DNA from: Reticulitermes speratus
Taxonomy: Eukaryota; Arthropoda; Insecta; Blattodea; Rhinotermitidae
Direction of reading: 5' to 3'
NCBI GenBank assembly: GCA_021186555.1
Contig: JAJKFL010000007.1
Location: forward strand, 31,905,827-31,969,826
Length of the DNA stretch: 64,000 nucleotides
A model generated the notes under the pieces. That model did not search any database. It had not been told where the DNA came from and saw nothing but the letters and a program-made list of their open reading frames with translations. Shown piece after piece: positions 1 through 9,604 of this stretch. The first letter of the stretch is position 1. Each line of letters begins with the position of its first letter. The position numbers and the translations under genes were made by a program.

Positions 1-184
1 ACTCGAGTAAGAGTGGGGTCTGTTCACAACCCTCACTACTTCTCGCCACCGCCTTCCCTTTATTTTAATAAGCTGCTTCCGCTGCGTTCCCGAGAGTCGC
101 CTGGTCTGCAGTTTGGTCACACCTGCAGCCAGTCTGTCCTCATCAGAAGAGACAGCGCAAGGCTCAGAGCGTACAGCCCCTCTA

Positions 185-240
185 TGGGCCCGTCGGCATT
201 AGCTCCGGACGCACCACAGCCCTAGGCTTAATGTGCTAAC
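185..240 (-). mobile_element. SINE-C tail fragment
   Basis: On the minus strand this matches the 3' tail of the tRNA-derived SINE family called SINE-C here (compare 1985-2050 and 50525-50580): a GGGCCC block, a ggacgcacc block and a CACATTAAGCC-like end. Only the tail is present. The 70-residue reading frame over 13-225 has no recognisable content and I do not call it a gene. Confidence 0.5.
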
Positions 241-249
241 CTTAGTCTT

Positions 250-842
250 TCAATTATCAAGTCTGCAGCCACAGCCGTTCCTTGATCAGGTTCATCGAAG
301 GTGGAATACTCGAGTACTCGAGTACTCGAGTACTTTACATACATTATACCTTTGATGTGTAGTCTGTGTTACATAAATATATTTTGTATACGGTACTAAA
401 CATTTTGCAGCGTGGTAAATATGCACAAGTTGAACCACAAATTAGCTATATACAAATATTGCCCTCGTTTTGTTGACATTTTGAATGTATGATATTGGTA
501 AAAAATATTTAAAATAATTCCAGAGACTTTTCACTGTCGCCTTTCTGTTCCGTGAGCACGAAACATGATTTAGTGTAATTCGGTTGCAGATTCATCTATT
601 CAGCCGCGCAGTTTGGGAGCTATAAAAATATTCAACACTTCTCATTAATACATTTTGACTTTTCACTCTATATCTCGAGCTTTACAAAATGTATATAAAA
701 GTGTGTTGCACTTCAGAATTTTGTAAATTTGTTTTTGTTATAAATTATTAACGGAATTGGAACTTTACTAGTCTAACCTCGTGGAAATTTCTTTCAGCAT
801 TTTTAAAAATGAAAGTTAAGGCGTTAGCATTTATGAGGCAAA
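250..842. other. No recognised gene; short TACTCGAG repeat
   Basis: AT-rich sequence without a convincing reading frame. The only structure I see is a 10-bp repeat of TACTCGAG type near 305-334. Confidence 0.5.
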
Positions 843-1140
843 GAGGTAAACTTGCCCCTGTGCTTAATCAAGTACCACAACTTGAAGACGTATGTAGCAG
901 TGAAGGTATAGTTCCACGTATTCTTAACGTCGGCATCATACTGAGGTTGGTGGTCAGCTTCACGCTCCGGTCGTTTTATTCTCAGGGAAAGAGCCCCCCA
1001 GTACAAATCAGAAAAGAGACAGGGCGCACCAAAACCAATCTGGGTGCTGTGAAGAAGAGAAAAATCTTTGTCCCTGCCGGAAGTCGAACCCTGATTGTCC
1101 GGTAGCCCAGGCCGTAGCTTAGTCGCTATACCGAGCGAGT
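843..1140 (-). mobile_element. tRNA-derived SINE, old SINE-A relative
   Basis: Read on the minus strand, a tRNA-like head (ACTCGGTATAGCGACTAAGC, then a B-box-like GGGTTCGACTTCC) is followed by the body shared with other SINE-A copies: a CCAGACCGG-like region, the Pol III leader remnant and a tail near 843 related to TTTACCT. The sequence is diverged and no target duplication is clear. Reading frames across it are incidental. Confidence 0.65.
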
Positions 1141-1149
1141 TACAGAAAT

Positions 1150-1515
1150 GGTAATCTATCAAGAGATTTTAAAACCGACAAATTATCCCCCTGCAAAAAA
1201 AATTAATATCAAATAAAAAAAAAAACAATTGGCATTGCGTGTCTGTGATTTGGTGGTAATTTGACCTCTCGCCTCACAACATCTGCGTGGCCAGAAATGC
1301 AAATGGTTCATTGCAAGTTACAACTTAACCTGTCAGCTGATCTGGATGTCATTTATACTGAGTCCCGATAGTAAACATTCTAACGGGTAAACATATTAGA
1401 CAAAAGGAGATGAAAATTTTATATCAGCATTAAACGATTATGCTTGGTTAGTGTCCAAACAAATTCCCATTATATCCAAATTAACTCCCCACTACTAAAG
1501 TTCACCGATTCCTAT
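1150..1515. other. No recognised feature
   Basis: AT-rich stretch with an A-rich patch near 1195-1225. I see no gene or repeat family here. Confidence 0.4.
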
Positions 1516-1517
1516 TA

Positions 1518-1800
1518 CCACCTAACTAACTAACTAACTAGCTAGCTAGCTAGCTAGCTAGCTAACTACATAGAGCAGGGTTCTTCTTCATAAACTAACA
1601 TTCCCTCAGCTATTCAGGAAATTCCCCGCATTTTATGGAACCCGAAGTTCATTACCGTGTTCACAAAAGCCGACCATTGGCTACTAGCCTGATACAGACG
1701 AATCCAATCCACGCCCTCCCATTTGTTTAAAGTCCTTTTAATATTATCCTCCAATCTTCGCCTACGTCTCCTGAGCTGTCTCTTACTTCAGGTCGTACCA
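1518..1800 (-). mobile_element. LINE 3' end with (TAAC/TAGC)n tail
   Basis: On the minus strand this is the end of a non-LTR retrotransposon: the last codons of the ORF, a short 3' UTR with the GAAGGACT...CTCCAT-type block, then a (GTTA/GCTA)n microsatellite tail at 1518-1565. The same 3' end recurs at 4385, 6470, 8490, 37637, 39625, 44445, 44758, 51895 and 53400. The copy is 5' truncated and diverged. Confidence 0.7.
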
Positions 1801-1811
1801 CGAACACCCAG

Positions 1812-2057
1812 TATCCACCGTGGAGGCCCGGATTCGATCCCGGGTCGGTCCATGTAGGATTTGTGGTGGACAAATTGGCACTGGGACAGGTTTTCCCCCC
1901 AAAGTACTTCGGTTTTCCCCTGTCAGTTTCATTCCACCGGTGCTACATTACTTGGAAAAACGATAAAACTAATCATCTTCATCACAGTGTTGCACAATAA
2001 GCCTTAAGGCTACGGTGCGTCCGTAGCATCTGCTGCGGGGCCCTTCACCACAAAAAA
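1812..2057 (+). mobile_element. tRNA-derived SINE-C
   Basis: The A-box part is lost, but the B box (GGATTCGATCCCGGG) is clear. It is followed by the family body (GGATTTGTGGTGGACAAA, TTTTCCCCTGTCAGT) and the tail GGCTACGGTGCGTCCG, ending in an A-run at about 2053. It is a non-coding retroposon mobilised by a LINE partner. Confidence 0.75.
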
Positions 2058-2099
2058 AAACACCCAGTATGCATTTGTTTTTGTCTCCCATGTGGCCTG

Positions 2100-2400
2100 C
2101 ACACAACGTTTCGAGATTTGAGGCTTCCGCCGCGGTGTAGTTGAGACCTTCGATCTTCTGAGATGTTATACGACAAAGGCTGGTAGTTGGTTACAGGCGT
2201 TTCGGGACAACCTATCTGCCCCAGTTTAAAAAATAAAGCGGTCTAGATCCATCTTTATTTACTTTTCTGGGTCCAGGGCTAAAACGACATCGAAGACTTT
2301 TGTAGTTTCCAGATACTATTGCTGTCAAGGACTGCTGGACCCTGAAGATGGCGACACCACGCTTCTCCGAAGCGTTGGTAACTATTTAATAACCGTTAAG
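2100..2400 (+). mobile_element. Inverted-repeat element with TTTCGGG / CTGAAGATGG blocks
   Basis: It starts at GAGGCTTCCGCCGCGG, also seen at 26950 and inverted near 16220. It contains GGCGTTTCGGGACAACCTAT and later CCCTGAAGATGGCGACAC, CGAAGCGTTGGTAAC. Related elements lie at 15568-16211, 26945-27075, 36964-37140 and 60610-60790. The CTGAAGATGG...GAA block is reminiscent of a hammerhead core, but stems I and III do not form, so I call only a non-autonomous repeat. Confidence 0.5.
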
Positions 2401-2436
2401 GCTTAATACCGCAAAAGATTTGATTCTTTATGTCTA

Positions 2437-2725
2437 ATGTTTTTTTCTATGGCGCAAAAGCCCAACTTGGGCCTAGGCCGCCTCATGTTGAGGTTTCTAC
2501 ATCACACACAATTAGACACACACACACACACACACACCCGGTAGGACTCCTTTGGACAAGTGATCAGCTCATCGCAGAGGCCGCTAACTACACAACACAC
2601 AGCAAAGAAAAGAGTGGAACATACATTCCTTCAGCGGGACTCGAACCCGCGATCCCATCAATCAAGCGGTTGCAGACTAACGCCCTAGATCGCACGGCTA
2701 CTGGGATCAGCTCGAATGCTATCAG
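2437..2725 (-). mobile_element. tRNA-derived SINE-B
   Basis: On the minus strand the tRNA-like head (GATCCCAGTAGCCGTGCGAT, B box GCGGGTTCGAGTCC) is followed by the SINE-B body and the tail GGCGGCCTAGGCCCAAG ending near a T-rich run at 2437. A (CA)n microsatellite sits inside at 2516-2538. The copy is nearly complete. Confidence 0.75.
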
Positions 2726-2909
2726 ACCGCCATGTTTATGTGTCTGGCAAAGCAACACACAATTTAAGATTTGATGAATGCTGACAGAGTATCGCGGTTT
2801 CCCTATCCTCTAACTTCTCCAAAGGTAAACTTTTGCCAACCGCTGGTCTGCGGGTCGCGATGTGTTTCAGGAGCGTGACCGCCATGTTTGGCGAGGGCTG
2901 TTGTATATA

Positions 2910-2986
2910 CAGGGCATACACAAAAGAATGATGCGGTTTTAATAGTGTTCACTATTAAAACCGCACCATATTTTGTGTATGCTCTG
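2910..2986. mobile_element. Palindromic MITE, TA-flanked (copy 1 of 4)
   Basis: About 77 bp that is almost all inverted repeat: CAGGGCATACACAAAAG... pairs with its complement around the centre AATAGTGTTCACTATT. It is flanked by TA on both sides, as expected for Tc1/mariner-type insertion. Copies at 3780, 4213 and 59598 share the sequence. Confidence 0.75.
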
Positions 2987-3190
2987 TATATCAAGAACAG
3001 GTGTCTGTTAACACAGTGCGACCGCAGCGTAGAACTGGCACTCTGTAGTGTGAATGAATGTCAAGGTGAATTAATGGGAAGGGAAATGAAGAGAAAATTT
3101 AAGCACTGTGTGATGTCTAATAACCAGAGCGCAGGACAGAAACACAACATAAAAAAACATTGTAATAAATATTAAACTTAACATTGTATT

Positions 3191-3443
3191 TACCGTGCAT
3201 TTTCAAATGAGATATGTTCAATAAACACCAACTAATACATCATAAACTTTTTTTTCACAATAGTTTATTCTTAAATAATAAATCTTATATGTAATAACTG
3301 TAAGGTCTATGCATAATAATCTCTACGACCCCCTGAAGATTGTGGTTTAAACCACCGAAATACGTATAGGGGTATTTTAAGAATAAACTATTGTGAAAAA
3401 AATTTTATGTGCATTAGTTGGTATTTATTGAACATATCTCATT
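3191..3443 (+). mobile_element. Penelope-like short element with hammerhead ribozyme
   Basis: The left end has the box TACCGTGCAT, then a terminal repeat (CAAATGAGATATGTTCAATA, ACACCAACTAATACAT). This repeat returns inverted at 3410-3443, where the box is absent. Inside is a plus-strand hammerhead (3328-3373). The sequences beside the ribozyme (AATAGTTTATTCTTAAA near 3260 and its complement near 3375) form a further inner inverted repeat. Hammerhead motifs in the terminal repeats of Penelope-like retroelements are known. No reverse transcriptase is present, so it is non-autonomous or truncated. Confidence 0.75.
3328..3373 (+). ncRNA. Type I hammerhead ribozyme motif, well formed
   Basis: Stem I ACCCC/GGGGU, core CUGAAGA (3333-3339), stem II GUGGUU/AACCAC, core GAAA (3357-3360), palindromic six-base stem III UACGUA, then UA before the predicted cleavage at 3368/3369. 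All invariant core positions of CUGANGA...GAAA are present. A stem III this short is usually weak as a monomer; known Penelope-like motifs of this kind are thought to work as dimers or in longer RNA. Confidence 0.85.
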
Positions 3444-3558
3444 ATAATAAATACTTTGGAAATGTGTCAGTGCTCAAATATATACGACCGACAATAACAA
3501 GCCCTAATTATTTATTTCATTCCAACAAATGCACTACACTGTTTTAGTGTTTTCTTGT

Positions 3559-3599
3559 CCCTACATATGTTTCGGCACTTCCTGTGCCATCATCAGGGG
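3559..3599 (-). ncRNA. Type I hammerhead ribozyme motif, well formed
   Basis: Minus strand: stem I CCC/GGG, CUGAUGA, one extra U, stem II GGCAC/GUGCC with loop AGGAA, GAAA, palindromic stem III CAUAUG, UA, then GGG. The extra U between the core and stem II is shared by nearly all motifs in this window. Confidence 0.85.
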
Positions 3600-3779
3600 T
3601 GTCGTCGACAGTTCACAATCCTCAATGCATCCAGTTCACTTTCATAACATATAATTTTTGTAAGTCACTATCACTGAATATCACTTATCTTCTTGTTCGT
3701 AGTGTTAGTTTATCTTCTTTGATGTTATTACAAATGAATCATTAAGATTTTGATTTGAAGACAGTCGTAGTACAAAATA

Positions 3780-3857
3780 CAGGGTATACACAAAAGAATG
3801 GTGCGGTTTTAATAGTGTTCACTATTAAAACCGCACCATTCTTTTGTGTATGCCCTG
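3780..3857. mobile_element. Palindromic MITE, TA-flanked (copy 2), in the centre of a hammerhead element
   Basis: 78-bp near-perfect palindrome of the same family as 2910-2986, with TA on both sides. It sits at the dyad centre of the 3500-4207 element, a place likely to extrude a hairpin. Confidence 0.75.
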
Positions 3858-4095
3858 TACTAAAAGTTATTACAATATACACAGCCAGTTGTCGAAAACA
3901 CTTTTAATAAATTTTAGTATTTTTACTACGACTGTCTTCAAATCAAAATCTTAATAATTCATTTTTAATAACATCACAGAAGATAAACTAACCACTGCGA
4001 ACAAGAAGATAAGTGATATTCAGTGATAGTGACTTACAAAAATTATATGTTATGAAAGTGAACTGGATGCATTGGGATTGTGAACTCTCGACGAC

Positions 4096-4136
4096 ACCCT
4101 GATGATGGCACAGGAAGTGCCGAAACATATGTAGGG
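4096..4136 (+). ncRNA. Type I hammerhead ribozyme motif, well formed
   Basis: Plus-strand partner of 3559-3599 in the opposite arm: short stem I (CC/GG), CUGAUGA (4099-4105), stem II GGCAC/GUGCC, GAAA, stem III CAUAUG, UA, GGG. Stem I is one pair shorter than in the minus copy. Confidence 0.8.
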
Positions 4137-4212
4137 ACAAGAAAACACTAAAACAGTGTAGTGCATTTGTTGGAATGAAATAATAATTAATTACTGAAAT
4201 GCACGGTATATA

Positions 4213-4290
4213 CAGGGCATACACAAAAGAATGGTGCGGTTTTAATGGTGTTCACTATTAAAACCGCACCATTCTTTTGTGTATGCCCTG
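4213..4290. mobile_element. Palindromic MITE, TA-flanked (copy 3)
   Basis: 78-bp palindrome, same family, flanked by TA. It lies just outside the box end (GCACGGTA) of the hammerhead element that finishes at 4207. Confidence 0.75.
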
Positions 4291-4384
4291 TATATGTAAT
4301 GTAAAGCCCTAATTACATGACGAGTTGATCATCACCGCCAAGACGTCTGGGGAATGTCACCATTCATTTCAACAGCATTTATTT

Positions 4385-4530
4385 AACCTTCCTTCTCCTA
4401 AATAACTCCCAACAGCAGAGTCCTTCTTTAGAAGCTTATACTTTCTCAGCTAGTCAAGACATTTCCTGCATTTTATGGCAACCCCAAGGTTCATAAACGT
4501 GTTCACAACAGCCCGCTACTTGTTGATGTC
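4385..4530 (-). mobile_element. LINE 3' end fragment
   Basis: The minus-strand 3' UTR block (AGCAGAGTCCTTCTTTAGAA in plus orientation, TTCCTGCATTTTATGGCAAC) matches the LINE 3' end seen at 1518 and elsewhere. It is old and truncated. Confidence 0.6.
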
Positions 4531-4627
4531 TAGGTTAAACAAGACAGGCAATGTACGTATAAACGTAACACTGAGGCGCGTGTTCGCGTAACCATTGTTG
4601 CTGTGGAAAATAAATATTACATAGTCT

Positions 4628-4930
4628 GGGCCGATCCCAGTTAGCCGCGCGGTCTAAGGCGTGGGTCTGCGGCCGTTCGCTTGCTGGGATTGCGGGTTCG
4701 AATCCCGCCGGGGGCATCGATGTCTCTTGTGAGTGTTGTGTGTTGTCAGGTAGAGGTCTCTGCGACGGGCTGGTCACTCGTCCAGAGGAGTCCTACCGAG
4801 TGTGTGTGACTCGAAGCGGTGTTGATGGAGATTCAAATATTCTGGGTTGTAACTCCGTGTGAACTGTTGTTGTTTGTCTCTGTCGCTCCAACGTGGAGCA
4901 TAGGGGCCTCATTTCGGAGGTTTCTATGGT
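4628..4930 (+). mobile_element. tRNA-derived SINE-B
   Basis: The head CGATCCCAGTTAGCCGCGCG holds the A-box region; the B box is GCGGGTTCGAATCCCGC. Then come the body (GTTGTCAGGTAGAGGTCTCT, CCAGAGGAGTCCTACCGAGT) and a diverged tail that merges with SINE-E at about 4930. Pol III promoter boxes are well preserved. Confidence 0.8.
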
Positions 4931-5218
4931 CATGGCGTTGATGTAGTGAGTGACCAGCCCACTGACCGCACAAGTTCGACTCATATCCTGATGTGACTGC
5001 CAGAGCCATCTGGCAGGCAGTCAGGAGACTTGGGTGAGAAATGGCCGCTGAATTTTTCTTACGAAACATCTCTATTCATGCCCGTAAGGTTCTTTTACAT
5101 GCCGTAAATCTACGACATGGGACCGACGGCTTTACTTCCCCTCCGAAGGAAGTTGTGCTACGGATTTTTATCACCCTTAAAAATCCATCGACCTCGGTCG
5201 GGATCAAACCCGCGAACT
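4930..5218 (-). mobile_element. tRNA-derived SINE-E
   Basis: On the minus strand the tRNA-like part ends with GCGGGTTTGATCCCGACCGA. It is followed by the family's GATTTTTAAGGGTGATAAAA, the AAGTAAAGCCGTCGGTCCCA block and GCCAGATGGCTCTGGC. It is the same family as 27632-27975. The 5' tRNA portion is truncated at about 5218. Confidence 0.7.
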
Positions 5219-5384
5219 GGTAAATGTTTATCGACGTTCCGGAACTCAGTCCAGTTTTCGCACAGTCCACGAACGGGACTGATAGACACTGAGAATAGAA
5301 TCAGTGTTATCGTACGAAACGTGTGTAAATAATAACCAGTCGACACGATGCTACACTACAGAAGACTTCGATTTAAGGCGCGGT

Positions 5385-5617
5385 CAGTGGTTCTTAATTC
5401 GCGGAGGCCACAGTGTCAAAGCGGTCAGTGGTTCTTAATTCGCGGAGGCCACAGTGTCGACACAGTGTCAAAGCGGTCAGTGGTTCTTAATTCGCGGAGG
5501 CCACAGTGTCGACACAGTGTCAAAGCGGTCAGTGGTTCTTAATTCGCGGAGGCCACAGTGTCGACACAGTGTCAAAGCGGTCAGTGGTTCTTAATTCGCG
5601 GAGGCCACAGTGTCGCA
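5385..5617 (+). repeat. 52-bp minisatellite, about 4.5 copies
   Basis: The unit runs from CGGTCAGTGGTTCTTAATTC through GCGGAGGCCACAGTG, and in the 52-bp form adds TCGACACAGTG. Starts fall at 5391, 5422, 5474, 5526 and 5578, so the first interval is 31 bp (lacking a 21-bp piece) and the rest are 52 bp. Copies are almost identical, so expansion was recent. Confidence 0.85.
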
Positions 5618-5638
5618 CATCACGTGTCCTTAACCAAC

Positions 5639-5749
5639 ATGGACGCCAAAACATTTATCAGTGCGAAGCGGTTTGAAGCAGATGCTGTTCAAGAACGTCT
5701 GTCTGTAGTGAAGCTCGAAGGCGAAGTCTTCACTGCTAAAACGTACTAA
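5639..5749 (+). CDS. Small reading frame, unrecognised
   Basis: A 36-codon frame (MDAKTFISAKRFEADAVQER...) starts at an ATG in a favourable context (ACCAACATGG), directly after the 52-bp minisatellite. It has a balanced, protein-like composition but no motif I know. It may be a fossil or chance frame, or a remnant of a first coding exon. Confidence 0.15.
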   Translation: MDAKTFISAKRFEADAVQERLSVVKLEGEVFTAKTY

Positions 5750-5884
5750 CAGCAGACCGATAATAACGACGCTTTGCCGCATGAACAGGGGTGGACAAAA
5801 TGCGGCCGCGCTGACGGTCATACGTGTCTATCCCTCATACCCCACAGTGCCATACTGGGCCACTGATTTTTTCAACACTTCGAC

Positions 5885-6470
5885 CTTTCTTAGCCGGAGG
5901 AGTGACTGGACGGTCCGGGATTTAAATCTCGGTAGGGGCATGCATGGCCGGCCCCGAGACATGTCGGCGCGCCCGGGCAGGCTAATATTTTAGCGTCCCT
6001 GCAAACCGATATTCTTAAAACATTTTCGACCTAGGGTAGGGCTGGGGAACGTTTCTGAGGGCGTACTCAAATTCCGGATAATTTTCGGAGAAATTTTTTC
6101 GCGTGTGGGAAACCTGAGTTTACTAGCAGTGCCTCCTATTCAATGGGTACCGGGGTTGTTTCACGGAGGTAAGGCGGCCGGAGCGTGAAGTTGACCATTC
6201 ACCGCCATCTAGAGCCGAGGTTAAGAATGAGTGGAGCTACACGTCTACTCGCCCTATATGGGTTCATGACGTGGAAAGGAAAAAAATTTACCTTTTTTAC
6301 CTTTTCAGCCTCCTGTAAATGGGTAGAGGGTTTTTTTTCTAGAATAAAGCTGCCGAGCATGGCGTGACAACTCACTCCACAGAACGTCAAAGTTAAAGAA
6401 TGAGTACAGCTGTACCCCTACGCCGCCCCTGTGCCTTCATGGCATGTTACAGAGAGACCTTTACCTTAAA
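5885..6470 (+). mobile_element. Three broken SINE-A relatives in a row
   Basis: 5885-5990 keeps a head piece (CTGGACGGTCCGGGATTTAA, CGGTAGGGGC). 6120-6290 keeps a body and tail (CAATGGGTACCGGGG, GGCGGCCGGAGCGTGAAGTT). 6305-6470 is a second tail copy (AATGGGTAGAGGG, CTGCCGAGCATGGCGTG, ending GACCTTTACCTT). All are degraded. Confidence 0.55.
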
Positions 6471-6612
6471 ACTAACTAACTAACTCCATATAAGCAAAGT
6501 CCTTCTTGAGAAGCTAACAGGTCGTCAGTAGTCAAGAAATTCCCGCGTTTTATGGAACCCGAAGGTTCATTACCGCACTCACAACAGCCGCAACTGTCCC
6601 TATCCTGACTTT
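6470..6612 (-). mobile_element. LINE 3' end fragment
   Basis: (TAAC)n at 6468-6482 is followed by the conserved minus-strand LINE 3' UTR (GTCCTTCTTGAGAAGCTAAC, CGTTTTATGGAACCCGAAGG). Confidence 0.7.
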
Positions 6613-6617
6613 ACCTT

Positions 6618-6885
6618 TTTCCCCCAATGGCTCGACAGCCCCTTGGGGGCCTAGCCGCCTCATGTTTCGATGCTTCATGATCACACTCAGACACACCACA
6701 CTCGGTAGGACTCCTCTGGACGAGTAATCAGCCCGTCGCAGAGACCTCTACCTGACAACACACAACACTCACAACAGACAGACATCCATGCCCTAGGTGG
6801 ATTCAAACCCACAATCCTAGTAAGCGAGCGGCCGTAGACCCACGCCTTAGACCGTGCGGCCACTGAGATCCGGCGAATCCCTGAA
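6618..6885 (-). mobile_element. tRNA-derived SINE-B
   Basis: The tail (TGGCTCGACAGCCCCTTGGG) lies at left. The body CACACCACACTCGGTAGGAC and the head with B-box complement GGATTCAAACCCACAATCC and A-box complement lie at right. It is nearly full length on the minus strand. Confidence 0.75.
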
Positions 6886-6889
6886 TTAG

Positions 6890-7640
6890 TCACATTAATT
6901 TCGTCACAAATCGAAAACAGTAGGGGCTATTGTTTCACAATTAACGATTGTTTCCAGTTTTCCTTCCGTAGTTAAATTTTCCTGCTTTTCTCTCGCCATC
7001 TCTTCGTCTCGTACAGCGATGTGACCGACCGGGTGTCGAACAAGAGGCTGACTTACGGGATCTCTGGTCTCCCATCGACCGCTGCACCCTTTACAGATCG
7101 TTAGGCAGACGGATACATATGGAAGTTCAAATCATTTCATATTTCTGATGCAAAACTGACACGCGTGAAGGTAACACGTGACTGATACAAGGTCCTTTAA
7201 ATTTTAATGTTTAACAGAGGTGTTAATGTTAGTATTGTAAATAAACGTGTTTAGAAATGCCACTAACAATTATCTGTACTATACCACTATAATATATCTG
7301 TCCTCGGAAACCCCAATGCTGTTTCATTGGCTCGTAAATCAGAACAGAATCAAGCCGGGTGGTCCTTACGAAGAGGGGTTTTTCCCTGATCAACTCAGTA
7401 ACCTAACACCTTTTGAAGTAAGAGACCAATGCTCGAACTGGACCGGCGTTCCGGTTAATACAAATAACCGGTTAATACAAACGTTCCCGTCGATATATCC
7501 GCACTAAATTAAAACTGTGTGAAAATTTTCCCCATTCCTTTACGGTTGTTAAAATTTTTCAATTCAAGCTCTCATTAACACCCTGCACTATTTAACACTT
7601 AATATGAGGATCCAAAAATTTTCCAAAAATCTAGAAGCCA
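6890..7640. other. No recognised gene or repeat
   Basis: Unclassified sequence. An 86-residue frame at 7247-7507 has no recognisable domain and no support from its surroundings. Confidence 0.4.
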
Positions 7641-7644
7641 CCTC

Positions 7645-7990
7645 AAAATTCTAGGCGCCAGAAGGGTGACAGGAAGCAAGTTCCATATTGAGGACCCACA
7701 CAAAATGAGGCCCACCACCCAAAATATACGTAAAGTTTAAAAAGATGAAGTTTTCTCTGTTCACGCCATGAAGGCATATAGACGGAGTAGGGGTACAGCT
7801 CCATTCATTCATAATCTCAGTCATAGATGGAGGCGAGTGGTTAACATCACGCTTCGTCCGCTTTACCCCCCAGTAGAGAAAACCCGGTACCCATTGAATA
7901 GGTGGCTGGGTGGGCCCCAGAGACGGTATGGATGTTTTGGAGAATAGCAAAACCCCTTACCTCTGCCAGAAACCAAAATTTATTCGCCCG
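7645..7990 (-). mobile_element. Old SINE-A relative
   Basis: Minus-strand body with the family blocks CATGAAGGCATATAGACGGA, GGAGGCGAGTGGTTAACATC, CCGGTACCCATTGAATAGG and GGGCCCCAGAGACGG, then a decayed tRNA-like head near 7960-7990. The open frame within it is a by-product. Confidence 0.55.
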
Positions 7991-7999
7991 GAATTTGTG

Positions 8000-8390
8000 C
8001 ACCTCTGTCTTAGTAAGAATTAAGATGTTTTGGACATCATTTGTTCTGAACAGTATCAGACATAGAAGCGGTAAAACCCAATACTGTCACGGTGTTAAGT
8101 GAATTAGAAAATGTTGAGACGAATTATTTGCGTTGTTAGTGTTACACCAAGCAGGAAGGCAGATTAAACAATTTCAAGACTATCATTCATATAAGTAACA
8201 CACAAAACTTCAGTTTGTACCTCACAGAGAACACAGCCAGCATCCATTGCAAAGACCAGTTGGTTAATGTTGTTTGGAAAGAATAACCGGTGTTTTTCAT
8301 CTGAGAATCACACGACACGCATAAATGAACAGTTTACAACCTGCTGGTGCTGGCGGCACAATTCGGAAATTCGACTTTTTTTTTTTTTGC
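8000..8390. other. No recognised feature
   Basis: AT-rich sequence with a T-run at 8380-8390. I see no gene or repeat family. Confidence 0.35.
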
Positions 8391-8391
8391 G

Positions 8392-8490
8392 GCACACTAG
8401 CTTTATAATACAGAACTAACTAACTAACGCACACTAGCTTATAATACAGAACTAACTAACTAACGGTACACTAGCTTTATAATACACAAC
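8392..8490 (+). repeat. About 36-bp triplet repeat (ACACTAGC...CTAAC)
   Basis: Three copies of a unit containing CACACTAGCTTTATAATACA followed by (CTAA)n, directly before a LINE 3' end. It looks like a duplicated target-plus-tail junction. Confidence 0.65.
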
Positions 8491-8670
8491 TAAATTTCTA
8501 ACTAACTAACTCCATGGAGCACAGTCCTTCTTGAGAAGCTAACAGATCGTCAGCTAGTCAAGAAATTCCCCGAGTTTTATGGAACCCGAAGGTTCATTAT
8601 CGCACTCACAAGAGCCCGCCACCTGTCCCTATCCTGAGCCAGATCAATCCAGTCCATTGCAATGTGCTAA
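8490..8670 (-). mobile_element. LINE 3' end
   Basis: Minus-strand LINE end: (TAAC)n tail, GGAGCACAGTCCTTCTTGAG, TTTTATGGAACCCGAAGG, GCACTCACAAGAGCCCGCC (the complement of the codons near the ORF end) and CTATCCTGAGCCAGATCAAT. Confidence 0.75.
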
Positions 8671-8671
8671 A

Positions 8672-9035
8672 GGATCAAAGTCCGAGGCCGTGTGAAATGT
8701 TTCGTAATATGGTAAGGTTTTACGGTGAGAATTTGTTAGCACCTCGACCAACCCCCAAGCTGGAGGGCCACCCCTTGTCGGCTGTCCACGACTGCTTATT
8801 CAACGTATTCGCAGCTACCCTCCATATCTGCAGGCCGTTCCTCCATCCGCAACCTGAGGACGCGCCATGCCGTGGTGACAGGGACCGACTTATCGTGGTG
8901 ACAGGGACCGACTTATCGTGGTGACAGGGACCGACTTATCGTGGTGACAGGGACCGACTTATCGTGGTGACAGGGACCGACTTATCGTGGTGACAGGGAC
9001 CGACGTATCGTGGTGACAGGGACCGACTTATCACG
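8672..9035 (+). repeat. Repeat element with 23-bp minisatellite (7 copies)
   Basis: 8672-8870 is a non-coding body (ATGGTAAGGTTTTACGGTGA, CCACCCCTTGTCGGCTGTCC). 8872-9032 is seven copies of GTGGTGACAGGGACCGACTT plus ATC. The same body and minisatellite occur inverted at 38005-38480, and the body alone at 39430-39625 next to another LINE end. So this is one repeat family adjoining the LINE 3' region. Confidence 0.75.
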
Positions 9036-9181
9036 GAATACAGAACGACAATTATAATAAAAAGTACACTTATTAAATATTGCCATTATTGTTTAAAAAT
9101 ATTGTAAAACAAAAACATGATAAATCTTTGGTAAGAATATCAATTTAAGAACTTCAGTAAATGCAGTGGTTTCCAACGATA

Positions 9182-9258
9182 CAGGATGGCACAAAAGTCA
9201 CTTGAAACTCGATGTTAACAACAGAAAAGCCGTGTCCAGTGGCGTTTGCGCCACCCTG
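9182..9258. mobile_element. Mariner-like MITE
   Basis: Short element with ends CAGGATGGCACAAAAG and GCGCCACCCTG, flanked by TA. The ends resemble the 61072-62191 element (CAGGGTGTCCTAAAAGTCAC). Confidence 0.6.
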
Positions 9259-9468
9259 TATAATGTGGCACTCACAGACGAATAACTTCATCGGAGTGGC
9301 ATACTCTTTCTTTACTTTTCACGCACGCATGTGTGTTGCGGGATGCCGGTATTAGTTTCTCATTTTTTTAAACTTTAATTTGCACACTTAATTCCATATA
9401 ACCATTTCATGTAATGCGGGAAAGTAGGCCTTTTATAAAGGCACTGTAGAGTTAAAAGCAAATAAATA

Positions 9469-9588
9469 CAGGGTGTCCCTTTTATCGTGTCTGTAAGCAC
9501 GGAAGCTGTCACGGCATGTCCGGACGGATACAGGCTTTCTATGCGATAGAGCTGACGTACTCAGGGACACGATAAAAGAGACAACCTG
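9469..9588. mobile_element. Mariner-like MITE
   Basis: 120-bp element with TA on both sides. The left end CAGGGTGTCCCTTTTATCGTG pairs with a right end of ACACGATAAAAGAGACAACC type. A second inner repeat surrounds GTCCGGACG. It is non-coding. Confidence 0.65.
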
Positions 9589-9604
9589 TATATAAGAATA
9601 TACA

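Larger units (their letters stand above)
3500..4207. mobile_element. Palindromic Penelope-like element, one hammerhead per strand
   Basis: Two long arms are reverse complements: 3515-3775 (CATTCCAACAAATGCAC at its outer end) and 3915-4185 (GTGCATTTGTTGGAATG). The CCGTGCAT box lies only at the right end, as AATGCACGGTA at 4197-4207. The arms carry hammerheads at 3559-3599 (minus) and 4096-4136 (plus). The centre is occupied by a later palindromic MITE at 3780-3857. The arms remain very similar, suggesting a fairly recent or gene-converted structure. Confidence 0.8.

Noticed and set aside
13-225. 70-residue frame at the window start
   Set aside because: No recognisable content and its end overlaps a SINE-C tail.
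809-1105. 98-residue reading frame
   Set aside because: It lies in a tRNA-derived SINE on the other strand and has no protein motif.
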